Shown: positions 8,649 through 16,035, numbered from the stretch's first letter. The stretch is 24,746 nt of DNA from an uncultured Veillonella sp. (GCA_900757715.1 CAAEOZ010000094.1:1-24746); one strand, 5' to 3'. A program made the numbers and translations. The notes: generated by a model not told the origin, from the sequence alone.

Positions 8649-9731
8649 TTAGAATGGTCCAGCTACATTATTTTTGGGTGCATTTACATCACCGCTTACG
8701 ATAATTTCATCACCTTCAGATAAACCTTTTAAGATTTGAACATTAGTATCCCCAGTTACACCTGTAGAGACAGCGGTTCGTACTGGTTGACCATCTTTTA
8801 TAACATATACATACTCACCTTGTTTGTCCGTACGTACAGCAGTAAGAGGAACTACCAATGTATTTTTAATATCTTCACCAAAGATTGTGGCACGAGCCGT
8901 CATAGTTGGTAGGAAATTACCTGCAATATTTTCAGGAATTTGAACCTTAACAGTATAGTACACAACACTACTACTTGTAGTGCCCATATTACCTTTTGTA
9001 CCTTTTGCAATTTCAGAAACGTAACCAGTGAAAGTTTCACCTGGCTTAGAATCTACAGTAAACTCTACCTTAGCACCTTGTTTGATATTGCCAATATCAG
9101 TTTCGTCTACAGTAAGATAAATCTCTAAATTTTTTAAATCTGCAATAGTAGCAATGATCATTTGTGTGGAAATACCAGTACTAATAGTTTGACCTGCTTT
9201 TAGCGGTGTACCTACAACAGTACCAGACATTGGAGCTGTAATCGTAGCATCACTTAAATCCGCTGCAGCACGTTCATAGGTAGATTTAGCACGTTCATAA
9301 GCTGTTACAGAATCATCATATGTTTGTTGTGCAATAGCATCTTGAGCCGCCAAAGATTTATAACGATTCATATCAAGTTCTGCTTTGGCTAACGCCGCAC
9401 GAGCATCATCAACAGATGCTTGTAGTTGACGTGTATCAATATAAGCAATAACTTGACCAGCCGTAACTTGATCATTCTCTTTAACTAAAACTTTTTCAAG
9501 TTTACCAGCAACATTTGTAGAAACATCTACATAATTTACAGGGTTAATAGTACCTGTAGCACTGATACTAGTTTTTACATCACCCTTTTCAACCTTGCCA
9601 GTAGTGTATAACGTTTGTGCTTGATTTGCATTTAGACTATCCATGTAGTAATATGTGCCGCCACCAAGAACACAAAGAACAACAGCACCTGTTACTATAC
9701 GTTTACGATGCTTTTGCAAGAACTCTTTCAT
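8649..9731 (-). CDS. MacA-like periplasmic adaptor (membrane fusion protein)
   Basis: A 360-residue HlyD/RND-type adaptor. A short basic N-terminus is followed by a membrane helix (residues about 11-30, IVTGAVVLCVLGGGTYYYM). The first half of the lipoyl domain comes next (VSTNVAGKLEKVLVKENDQVTAGQVIAYID), then an alpha-helical hairpin of about 70 residues (ARAALAKAELDMNRYKSLA and onward), then the second lipoyl half (ITAPMSGTVVGTPLKAGQ), a beta-barrel and a membrane-proximal domain. Such proteins bridge the inner-membrane MacB complex and an outer-membrane TolC-like duct, which implies a diderm cell. The ATG at 9731 has AAGGAG upstream. It is first in its operon behind the promoter at 9807-9835. 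Confidence 0.93.
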   Translation of the reverse strand: MKEFLQKHRKRIVTGAVVLCVLGGGTYYYMDSLNANQAQTLYTTGKVEKGDVKTSISATGTINPVNYVDVSTNVAGKLEKVLVKENDQVTAGQVIAYIDTRQLQASVDDARAALAKAELDMNRYKSLAAQDAIAQQTYDDSVTAYERAKSTYERAAADLSDATITAPMSGTVVGTPLKAGQTISTGISTQMIIATIADLKNLEIYLTVDETDIGNIKQGAKVEFTVDSKPGETFTGYVSEIAKGTKGNMGTTSSSVVYYTVKVQIPENIAGNFLPTMTARATIFGEDIKNTLVVPLTAVRTDKQGEYVYVIKDGQPVRTAVSTGVTGDTNVQILKGLSEGDEIIVSGDVNAPKNNVAGPF

Positions 9732-9806
9732 TATGATCTCCTTTTTTTAAGATGAAGATATATTAAAAAGACATTTATTCTATATCAACACATATAGTTT
9801 TTTTAA

Positions 9807-9835
9807 ATTATACAGCACCAATTGCTTTTACGCAA
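9807..9835 (-). promoter_or_regulatory. Promoter of the macA-macB operon
   Basis: A TTGCGT -35 (9830-9835), 17-bp spacer and perfect TATAAT -10 (9807-9812) lie about 76 nt upstream of macA, just past the pfkA terminator. This is the best-formed promoter in the window. An inverted repeat (ATTGC, 6 nt, GCAAT; 9821-9836) covers the -35 and part of the spacer and may be an operator. Confidence 0.7.
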
Positions 9836-9872
9836 TATAATTTCATTAATGAATAAATTATGATATATAAAA

Positions 9873-9892
9873 AATGGCCCTTACGGGCCATT
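9873..9892 (-). terminator. Intrinsic terminator of pfkA
   Basis: An 8-bp stem (arms 9873-9880 and 9885-9892) with a 4-nt loop is followed on the minus strand by a T6 run. The pfkA TAA stop (9891-9893) lies inside the ascending arm, so the gene and its terminator overlap. Confidence 0.9.
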
Positions 9893-10850
9893 AACTACTC
9901 AATATTGATAATAGTCTATAATCCTTTTCATCAATTGGAAATTCAAGACGTTCTGCCTCTTCATAAGATAGGGCGCGGATATGACCATCTATATAACCTA
10001 CTAATCGGTTATCGACACCACTCATTAATAGATTAAGGCAGGCTTCACTCATACGAGCCGCTAAAATAGCATCAAATGCCGATGGACCACCACCACGTTG
10101 TAAGTATCCTAACACGGTTAAGCTAGGATCAAATTCCGTATGCTCCTTGATGAAAGATTTCACCTCACCGCTGTTATAGGCACCTTCTGCAACGAGGATG
10201 ACACTATATTCTTTACCCCGAATTTGTGTTTCCTTTAAATGACGACACACCGCATGTAAAGGCATTGGATTTTCAGGAACCAAAACTATTTCTGCCCCAC
10301 AAGCTAGGCCTGCCTTTAATGCAATATGTCCAGCTTTGCGCCCCATGACCTCCACAATAGCTACCCGTTCATGGGAGTTTGAGGTATCCCGAATACGCCC
10401 AACCGCATCAACTACCGTATTAAGAGCCGTATCATATCCTATCGTATATTGCGTACCACCCATATCGTTATCAATCGTACATGGAATGGTCATGGTGGAC
10501 ATGCCAAGTTTAGATAAACCTGTAGCACCACGCATGGAACCATCCCCACCAATAACGACCAGATGGTCAATGTCATGAGCTTCCAAAATATCATAAGCTT
10601 TGCGTTGAATCTCTTCATTTTGAAATTCTGGAAAACGAGCCGTTTTCAGCATCGTGCCACCTTGTGTTATGATGCCACCAACGTCTCGATTCGATAATGG
10701 AAATATCTTTTCCTCAATAATACCTAAATAGCCACGCTCAATGCCAAACACTTCAAAGCCTTCATGTATAGCTTTTCTAGTTAACGCTCTTATGGCGGCG
10801 TTCATTCCAGGTGCGTCTCCGCCGCTTGTTAGTATTGCGATTTTTCTCAT
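9891..10850 (-). CDS. pfkA: 6-phosphofructokinase, ATP-type
   Basis: Phosphorylates fructose 6-phosphate to fructose 1,6-bisphosphate in the cytoplasm. From ATG 10850 the protein is 319 residues, the usual bacterial PfkA length, and begins canonically (MRKIAILTSGGDAPGMNAAI). The open frame continues upstream, but ATG 10850 has a G-rich ribosome binding site at good spacing. GGDGS near residue 104 indicates the ATP-dependent type. The catalytic TIDND, MGRKAGHIAL and QRGGGP segments are present. Oddities are PCTIDND in place of the usual PGTIDND, so Cys sits at the position equivalent to Gly124 of E. coli PfkA, and Gly in place of effector-site Asp59. The 5' end overlaps the shikimate-kinase-like gene by 74 nt, and the 3' end is inside a terminator. 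Confidence 0.95.
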   Translation of the reverse strand: MRKIAILTSGGDAPGMNAAIRALTRKAIHEGFEVFGIERGYLGIIEEKIFPLSNRDVGGIITQGGTMLKTARFPEFQNEEIQRKAYDILEAHDIDHLVVIGGDGSMRGATGLSKLGMSTMTIPCTIDNDMGGTQYTIGYDTALNTVVDAVGRIRDTSNSHERVAIVEVMGRKAGHIALKAGLACGAEIVLVPENPMPLHAVCRHLKETQIRGKEYSVILVAEGAYNSGEVKSFIKEHTEFDPSLTVLGYLQRGGGPSAFDAILAARMSEACLNLLMSGVDNRLVGYIDGHIRALSYEEAERLEFPIDEKDYRLLSILSS

Positions 10851-11619
10851 ATCCATTACCCCCTTGTGGTGTACGTTTTTTGGATATACTATTTGACTTA
10901 CGTTCTTTATCCGTTTGATAAGAAGTCTTTTTTTTATAACGTTTATCATTCCGGACTTTATTAGATATTACTTTATCTGATACTACTTCAGTAACTTCTT
11001 TTATTCTACTTTGATGATTATTAAATTGTATTTCCCTAGATGCTACTTTAGCATCCACATCGTTTGTATCATTGGGTTGACGTCTTGCTTTAAATTGCAC
11101 ATCTGAGGCCTCTAATTCGTCCTCGATACGATGTATAAAATCATAGGTCCGACCATTTGTTGTGTCTAGTACAAAATCGCACTGCTTATACACGGGCTTC
11201 CACGATTGTATCATAGCATGTACAAAGGCATTTATATTATTATAGTCCATAGTTGGTCTTTTCCCAACGCGGCGATTCACACGACTCACAATCCGGAATT
11301 GCGCAGCTCGGATACCAATGATATAAGAATATTTTTTTAATACCTTTAAGGTGCGATGTTCAATAGGAAAATTACCACCCACAGAAATCACTGCTTCATG
11401 GTATAAGCAAACCTTTTTTAGTACATCCATTTCGGCGCGGCGGAATGCTTTTTCTCCTATCTTTTTAAATATCTCAGCAATGGGCAACCCAAAACGACTT
11501 TCTAATACGCGATCGGTATCTACAAATTGCCACCCCTTGCGTTCCGCAAGGTTTCGTCCGAAGTGACTTTTGCCACTTCCCATAGAGCCGATGAGCATAA
11601 TATTCCGTTTTATTATCAT
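10777..11619 (-). CDS. Shikimate-kinase-like P-loop kinase with basic C-terminal tail
   Basis: A 280-residue protein. Residues 1-170 have the shikimate kinase fold: Walker A GSMGSGKS (11-18), DTD (34-36), the FRRAE segment (Arg60) and KRP (120-122), matching the nucleotide-binding, shikimate-binding and lid elements of AroK. Two substrate-site features differ: the usual GGG is VGGNF (81-83), and the RxPLY motif is WKPVY (140-144), so the shikimate-contacting arginine is replaced by Trp. Residues 171-280 form a Lys/Arg/Asn/Ser-rich tail without recognisable fold. The last 74 nt run out of frame through the start of pfkA and encode an arginine-rich end. The ATG at 11619 has AAGGGG at a long spacing of 10 nt. 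It may be a divergent AroK or a kinase with another substrate. It sits between the pilus terminator and pfkA, and is probably co-transcribed with pfkA. Confidence 0.75.
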   Translation of the reverse strand: MIIKRNIMLIGSMGSGKSHFGRNLAERKGWQFVDTDRVLESRFGLPIAEIFKKIGEKAFRRAEMDVLKKVCLYHEAVISVGGNFPIEHRTLKVLKKYSYIIGIRAAQFRIVSRVNRRVGKRPTMDYNNINAFVHAMIQSWKPVYKQCDFVLDTTNGRTYDFIHRIEDELEASDVQFKARRQPNDTNDVDAKVASREIQFNNHQSRIKEVTEVVSDKVISNKVRNDKRYKKKTSYQTDKERKSNSISKKRTPQGGNGYEKNRNTNKRRRRTWNERRHKSVN

Positions 11620-11678
11620 CTATTATGTGCCCCTTATCATTACATATCCTTCATTGTACTATAAAATAGCCCAAAAAC

Positions 11679-11717
11679 AAAGACAGACTATAGACATAAA
11701 ATCTATAATCTGTCTTT
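11679..11717 (-). terminator. Intrinsic terminator of the pilus cluster
   Basis: A 16-bp stem (arms 11679-11694 and 11702-11717) with a 7-nt loop lies 22 nt after the last pilus gene. It is followed on the minus strand by GTTTTTGG. One position pairs as U-G only in minus-strand RNA, which supports the direction. Confidence 0.85.
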
Positions 11718-11738
11718 ATATAATACACACAATTTTCA

Positions 11739-12257
11739 TTACGGTTTTATAATCGATTTAACTGCACAATGTACATAAACTACATTACCTTTACGTTCTA
11801 TATCTTCTATTTCTATACGGCGTGAAGGATCCTTTTCTTCAACAGTATTTATCCAATTAATCATACGCTCTGTACTACCTAATAACATTAATTCTAGTAT
11901 ACCTTCATGCTCATCAGTACTAACAATCATTAATGGTTCTCCTTGCAAGGAATCAAAAATACTTGTATTAGAACTTGTATTTGATGTCTTGTTCTCTATA
12001 AAAGATTCTAATAGTTTTGCTTCATTAGACACTATATAATCTGACTCAGCATTCATTTGTATAACATAATTTTCTTGTTGATTTTTTATGTTATTATTTT
12101 TTTCTTCAAAATAGATATGCCCATACATAGAAAGGCTAATGAGTATCCCCCACAACACTAGGCCCGCTAATATTCTCTCGACCTGATACGTTGTGCTCTC
12201 TTTTAGATCCATCCATATGGAATGTATAAACACCTTTGTCTGCTTTAACCGTTCCAT
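11739..12257 (-). CDS. pilO: PilO-like type IV pilus assembly protein
   Basis: A 172-residue protein with a cytoplasmic N-terminus, one membrane helix (about residues 28-46, ILAGLVLWGILISLSMYG), a polar, probably coiled-coil stretch and a C-terminal alpha/beta domain. That is the layout of PilO, the inner-membrane alignment protein that pairs with PilN. The family call rests mainly on topology and on position directly after pilM and pilN; sequence similarity is weak. ATG 12257 has GGAG upstream but makes a 122-nt overlap with pilN; ATG 12212 would shorten it but has no ribosome binding site. It is the last gene before the terminator. PilP and PilQ would be expected to follow but are absent. 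Confidence 0.62.
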   Translation of the reverse strand: MERLKQTKVFIHSIWMDLKESTTYQVERILAGLVLWGILISLSMYGHIYFEEKNNNIKNQQENYVIQMNAESDYIVSNEAKLLESFIENKTSNTSSNTSIFDSLQGEPLMIVSTDEHEGILELMLLGSTERMINWINTVEEKDPSRRIEIEDIERKGNVVYVHCAVKSIIKP

Positions 12258-12732
12258 GACACTCCATTCCTAGTAATTTTTGTTGGAGAATAGCAATAAA
12301 TTTACGACACACTTCGTCACTCGTGCCTATACCATCTATACTGATACGTCCCTCCTTAATGCTAAGATGCTGTAAACTAATATGTTCTGCCATGGCGACA
12401 TCAAGAATATATACGACCATTGTATTGGGTAATATATCAGTCTGATTCTTAGAGAGTTTATTCTTTATTATTTTATTTCTTATTTCCATTAATTCACCAT
12501 AATGTTGATGTATTTCTTGATACTGAGCATTTGCTTGCAATCGTACAAAATCTGTCTTCTTATTTTCATAGCTACGATAGCTTGACCAGAAACTATATAA
12601 TGTAATAAATCCTACTATAACGTATATAAGACTTATCCCATAAAAAAGGTATCGATAGGCATGCCATAAACTATGCCATCGTAACGAGCGAGGCATTAAA
12701 TTAATACATCTATCCTTACCAGCCCAATCCAA
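12136..12732 (-). CDS. pilN: PilN-like type IV pilus assembly protein
   Basis: A bitopic inner-membrane protein. Near its N-terminus is INLMPRSL, matching the INLLPWR motif of PilN that docks into the groove of PilM. A membrane helix follows (FYGISLIYVIVGFITLYSFW), then a coiled-coil region and a small periplasmic alpha/beta domain. The start is uncertain. I place it at TTG 12732, 10 nt after AAGGGGG, because this keeps the PilM-binding motif and gives 198 residues. ATG 12762 is open but overlaps pilM by 47 nt with a poor ribosome binding site, and ATG 12696 would cut into the motif. The C-terminal 40 codons overlap pilO in another frame. Confidence 0.72.
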   Translation of the reverse strand: MDWAGKDRCINLMPRSLRWHSLWHAYRYLFYGISLIYVIVGFITLYSFWSSYRSYENKKTDFVRLQANAQYQEIHQHYGELMEIRNKIIKNKLSKNQTDILPNTMVVYILDVAMAEHISLQHLSIKEGRISIDGIGTSDEVCRKFIAILQQKLLGMECHGTVKADKGVYTFHMDGSKREHNVSGRENISGPSVVGDTH

Positions 12733-13570
12733 TCCATTTAAGCCCCCTTGCTGCCATACCAATAGCCATGTCCCAATCTAATTGTCCTTGCTTGCAACGA
12801 TTACGACCACGACCTAAGAATAATAATGGAATATATTCAGTTTCCCCATACATGGAAATAATACTTTCCATATCTGTCCGTTCTTCATTTGTTATAGATT
12901 CTAACCCATACATTCGAATTCCCTGTATCTCATCCATACCAAAGTCTTGTAATCTCACTTCTAACTTATCCATAGCTTCAGCTACATCACTACCAGTAAT
13001 AGGTACAATACACTCTTGAATGCATATATCATTCCACCAAAGCCATAAATGCATGGCTCCTTCTTCCACAACTCCTGTTACAGTACCACTACGCCGCATC
13101 AAACAGTAACAAATAGGAATAGGCCAAAAATCAATAACATCAACGGGTGCATAAGTATCTCGTATACCTTGTTTCAAAAGTTCTAGAGAATGTCGATCTA
13201 CAGCTACCATAAACATATGATAATTATGGCGTGGATATTCCCGACGACATGCATCCATTTGGAAACTATCCCCATCAAAGCTAAAGTAGTCCTCCACATT
13301 CCACTTTATGAACTCCTTCATATCAAAATCGTGAGGATCATAGGGTGCCACATGCATTTGTGTATCGATATTAGCTACAATACTATAAGCACCTTCGTCT
13401 AAATCATAAGTTTCAATAAATTTTGTAACGTCTTCATCAATAGGTCCCGTACGCTTCATCTCCAACGCATCGGTAATGACCATTGTTTTATTTTCTATAT
13501 GAGCGGTAACACATACAATATGATCATCAGTTATACATACTCCAGAATGTATTTTCTTTTTTCGTTTCAT
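12716..13570 (-). CDS. pilM: PilM-like actin-fold type IV pilus assembly protein
   Basis: A 284-residue soluble protein in the position expected for PilM, the cytoplasmic actin-like ATPase that binds the PilN N-terminus and links the pilus motor to the envelope complex. It has no membrane helix. Alternating strands and helices fit an actin-like fold (HSGVCITDDHIVCVTAH at the start; DFDMKEFIKWNVEDYFSFDG near residue 85, the PilM region before the 1C domain). It is shorter than the common 340-370 residues and its phosphate motifs are poorly conserved, so the call leans on gene order and on the PilN motif next door. The ATG at 13570 has GAGGTG upstream. Confidence 0.7.
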   Translation of the reverse strand: MKRKKKIHSGVCITDDHIVCVTAHIENKTMVITDALEMKRTGPIDEDVTKFIETYDLDEGAYSIVANIDTQMHVAPYDPHDFDMKEFIKWNVEDYFSFDGDSFQMDACRREYPRHNYHMFMVAVDRHSLELLKQGIRDTYAPVDVIDFWPIPICYCLMRRSGTVTGVVEEGAMHLWLWWNDICIQECIVPITGSDVAEAMDKLEVRLQDFGMDEIQGIRMYGLESITNEERTDMESIISMYGETEYIPLLFLGRGRNRCKQGQLDWDMAIGMAARGLKWIGLGW

Positions 13571-13579
13571 AGAATCACC

Positions 13580-13987
13580 TCAATAAGGTTTTACCTTTAT
13601 AACATGCATATGTTTTTCTTTATCTACGGTCACATACATATGTACACGACTCACGATTTCACTATTCTTCAGTTTTCCATAACTCATAATATGACGCGGA
13701 TTATCTGTTGAGCTGTCCGCTTCAATAGTAATCTCTACATTTTCATCATCTATTACAACTAGTTTATTTTGAAAGTCCCATACATTTCCTAATTTACAAT
13801 AGCCAACAAACCAATGAGCACCTCTTTGTGCCGCGTAATGAGCTTCTTCCAAATGCAATTCATCTACCACATTACTTTCACATATTTGTCCTATACGAAG
13901 CCCCATAAAAGCTAATAGTAATAAAAAGGACATCGTAAGTATCGCTATATATGTAATAAAGCCCGCGTTATGGGCTCCTATGTTCAT
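13580..13987 (-). CDS. Minor pilin-like protein (PilX/GspK-like N-terminus)
   Basis: A 135-residue protein with a short leader ending HNAG, then FITYIAILTMSFLLLLAFMGL, a prepilin-type hydrophobic helix. The likely prepilin peptidase cut is Gly-Phe. Position +5 of the mature chain is Ile, not Glu, which occurs in tip-type minor pilins such as GspK. ATG 13987 has GAGGAG at 7 nt and is clearly better than ATG 14050, which would overlap the previous gene by 83 nt. It overlaps the previous gene by 20 nt and ends 9 nt before pilM. The globular part is not recognisable; it probably belongs to a priming tip complex with the other three. Confidence 0.7.
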   Translation of the reverse strand: MNIGAHNAGFITYIAILTMSFLLLLAFMGLRIGQICESNVVDELHLEEAHYAAQRGAHWFVGYCKLGNVWDFQNKLVVIDDENVEITIEADSSTDNPRHIMSYGKLKNSEIVSRVHMYVTVDKEKHMHVIKVKPY

Positions 13988-14639
13988 GACTTGTCTCCTC
14001 TTTACTTTTATACCAATCATAAATAGCACTCTGTCCAATAGAGACCTCATATATGGTTAGTCCTCCATAACCACTTGTATATTTCCTATCATTAACAAAA
14101 CGATTGTTAATATACCATCGCAAATGCACGGTCCCATTAGTATCTACACTAAAAGGATATTCCTGAGTATAGCCCACATTTCGTTTATCCTTAGTTCCTA
14201 CAATTCGACTGCCACTGACAGGCTGCAAGCTACCATCTGTTAATTTTCTGTATAGTGCATGACGTTGTACAGTTAAGGTTGTGCGTTTTGTATCGTGAAT
14301 ATATAAACTCTTATTATGGTCTTCTACAGTAACCTTCACAGGGTTCCATATCATTTGAGCCACAACCATCCGCCGTGTATATCGACCATCCTCCATCATA
14401 GCTACACTATCCAGTAATTTAGCATCCCACATAACTGCATAGAATACGATGCCTAACAATATGGTAAGAACTATGACAGAAATCGTCATACTAATGAGCG
14501 TAGAATACAAAATAAATCCCATATTATTTCTATTCTTACTATTATTTTTCTTGTTATTATTTTTATTCTTATTTGCTATAGGATTCTGCTTATATTCTTT
14601 GTTCTTTCCAATTACCTTTTCTATATCCTCGCCGTTCAA
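13968..14639 (-). CDS. Minor pilin-like protein with long Asn/Lys-rich leader
   Basis: A 223-residue protein. After an unusually long polar leader of about 41 residues, dominated by Asn and Lys, comes MG then FILYSTLISMTISVIVLTILLG, a prepilin-type helix with cleavage expected between Gly and Phe. Ser occupies mature position +5. The rest resembles PilW/GspJ-size minor pilins but shows no motif I can name. The start is TTG 14639, which overlaps the TGA of the previous gene (TTGA) and has GGAGGGG 5 nt upstream; the internal ATG just before the helix has no ribosome binding site, so the leader is probably translated. The leader is encoded by an AAT/AAG/AAA-rich tract (about 14521-14582). Confidence 0.7.
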   Translation of the reverse strand: MNGEDIEKVIGKNKEYKQNPIANKNKNNNKKNNSKNRNNMGFILYSTLISMTISVIVLTILLGIVFYAVMWDAKLLDSVAMMEDGRYTRRMVVAQMIWNPVKVTVEDHNKSLYIHDTKRTTLTVQRHALYRKLTDGSLQPVSGSRIVGTKDKRNVGYTQEYPFSVDTNGTVHLRWYINNRFVNDRKYTSGYGGLTIYEVSIGQSAIYDWYKSKEETSHEHRSP

Positions 14640-15073
14640 TGTATCCCCTCCAAATCAACTGATAGAGAGTAGACAACAGATTGATTATCGATGGCATCTA
14701 CTGTTAATCGTTGTAAAGATACACCTTCTATCACTACAGGCTTTATATGTGTTTTATAAATAATTTTTTCACTAGGACTCATAGTGAATTGAGAGTTATA
14801 TACACCTGCTTCTATTGTTCCAGTTTTATAGTAAGAAGCTTTAGCCTTTTCTAAATACGTTATGGTATCTTGCAATATATGATCCCAATAATACGCCTTA
14901 TATACCGTAAGAGTAGCCATCCAAAATATAGATAATACAATAGGTAAAATGAGCATGATTATAGCAGCTGATATTAAGGCATCACCATACATAAATCCTT
15001 CAGTGCACTTCTTCCCACCTAATACGCCCCGTTTGTACAGATATCCATATGCGATTTTTCTCACCACTTTCAC
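14636..15073 (-). CDS. Minor pilin-like protein
   Basis: A protein of up to 145 residues with TEG then FMYGDALISAAIIMLILPIVLSI, a prepilin-like segment with likely cleavage at Gly-Phe and Asp at mature position +5. A short C-terminal beta-rich domain follows. The start is uncertain: GTG 15073, 15067 and 15064 all lack a strong ribosome binding site and lie within the previous gene. An internal ATG has AAGGA at only 3 nt but would remove the leader. Its stop overlaps the next start (TTGA). In cluster order it corresponds to a GspI/PilV-size minor pilin. Confidence 0.62.
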   Translation of the reverse strand: MKVVRKIAYGYLYKRGVLGGKKCTEGFMYGDALISAAIIMLILPIVLSIFWMATLTVYKAYYWDHILQDTITYLEKAKASYYKTGTIEAGVYNSQFTMSPSEKIIYKTHIKPVVIEGVSLQRLTVDAIDNQSVVYSLSVDLEGIH

Positions 15074-15461
15074 GATCTTTCAAAATAATTTCTGTCCCAT
15101 CATAAGGTAAACCTAAAGCTGAAAAAGAAATAATGGTCATAGACCGCGTGCTCTCAATATTTGACGGTAATGATATGTTTACCGTATGATGATTGGCATC
15201 TTCCTCTAAGGTGTAACTGTCCTTATTTAACATAAAAAGCATTCTCCCTTTACCATTAGATTTATGTCCTAGCATAGACCAAAGTTGAACTTTCTTGAGC
15301 ATATACACCACCTCTTGCGTAGTACCATTTAAGGTATAACGACTAGGTGTTATTACAATAGGTAAAGCAATAGAGATGAGCAGTAAAATTAAACCAAGCG
15401 TAATAATCCATTCCGCCAGTAAAGATCCACTTTGACGATTTATAAGTTGTACCTTAACCAT
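15000..15461 (-). CDS. Minor pilin-like protein (GspH/FimT-like)
   Basis: A 153-residue pseudopilin. The leader QLINRQSG is followed by SLLAEWIITLGLILLLISIALPI, with Glu at mature position +5, as in GspH/FimT-type subunits. The C-terminal region is beta-rich and ends GRIRWEEVH. ATG 15461 has GGAGGTG upstream and overlaps the end of the prepilin peptidase gene by 22 nt; the open frame continues upstream, but those residues would be encoded over the peptidase gene. It is the first of four consecutive minor pilin-like genes. Confidence 0.75.
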   Translation of the reverse strand: MVKVQLINRQSGSLLAEWIITLGLILLLISIALPIVITPSRYTLNGTTQEVVYMLKKVQLWSMLGHKSNGKGRMLFMLNKDSYTLEEDANHHTVNISLPSNIESTRSMTIISFSALGLPYDGTEIILKDRESGEKNRIWISVQTGRIRWEEVH

Positions 15462-15982
15462 TGGTAAAGCACCTCCATATAGGAACCCCCATGTAAGGCA
15501 CACCATCCACCAAAGCATAAAAAGGGACCAAATGGGATATATCGATTACGATAACCTGTTAGTAAGAGATAGAGAGAACCAACACAAAATGCTACGTAAA
15601 AGAAACATATAATTTCCCATGGCGAGAGCCACATTGCAATAGCAGAAAACCATTTAATATCTCCTATGCCAAAACCTTTATGGCTGATCAAACGAAGTCC
15701 ATATGTAATAGCCCCTACGCTCATAACACTTAACACGGTTACTAACATAGATTTATCATTTATATAGCTATACATAATCCCTCCTATTACAAGAGCTAGC
15801 GCTCCTTCATCGGGCAATATATAGTAATGCATATCGATGGTAGCACCTGCTATGATGATGAGTGAAAACACAGCATACAAAGCAATGTGAGTATAAGATA
15901 TTGCTTTTGATGAAACTATAATAGGCAGAACTATAGATGCTATATATACAAAAAGGCCTATTACATAATTGGTCCCTTTCAT
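15440..15982 (-). CDS. pilD: Prepilin peptidase (A24 family), short form
   Basis: A 180-residue multi-span membrane protein with the two catalytic aspartates of A24 aspartic peptidases: IDMHYYILPD (Asp50 from the chosen start) and GFGIGDIKWF (Asp108). It cleaves leader peptides of the adjacent pilins on the cytoplasmic face. The N-terminal cysteine-containing methyltransferase domain of full-length PilD is missing, so either N-methylation is not done or another enzyme does it. ATG 15982 has AAGGA at 6 nt; ATG 15997 has none. It directly follows the major pilin gene. Confidence 0.9.
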   Translation of the reverse strand: MKGTNYVIGLFVYIASIVLPIIVSSKAISYTHIALYAVFSLIIIAGATIDMHYYILPDEGALALVIGGIMYSYINDKSMLVTVLSVMSVGAITYGLRLISHKGFGIGDIKWFSAIAMWLSPWEIICFFYVAFCVGSLYLLLTGYRNRYIPFGPFLCFGGWCALHGGSYMEVLYQWLRYNL

Positions 15983-16035
15983 ACCTTGTCCTTTCATATA
16001 ACTAACGTATGTAATTCATAACCTATACAAGTTAA

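Noticed and set aside
9891..10949. pfkA with a 34-residue N-terminal extension
   Set aside because: The family-typical start at 10850 has a good ribosome binding site and gives exactly 319 residues; the extension lies inside the upstream gene.
11620..11678. Promoter for the kinase-pfkA pair
   Set aside because: A TACAAT element exists near the pilus terminator, but the only upstream hexamers at 16-18 nt are poor, so I do not list it as a feature.
12762..12762. ATG 12762 as the pilN start
   Set aside because: It gives a 47-nt overlap with pilM and lacks a clear ribosome binding site; kept only as an alternative in the pilN entry.
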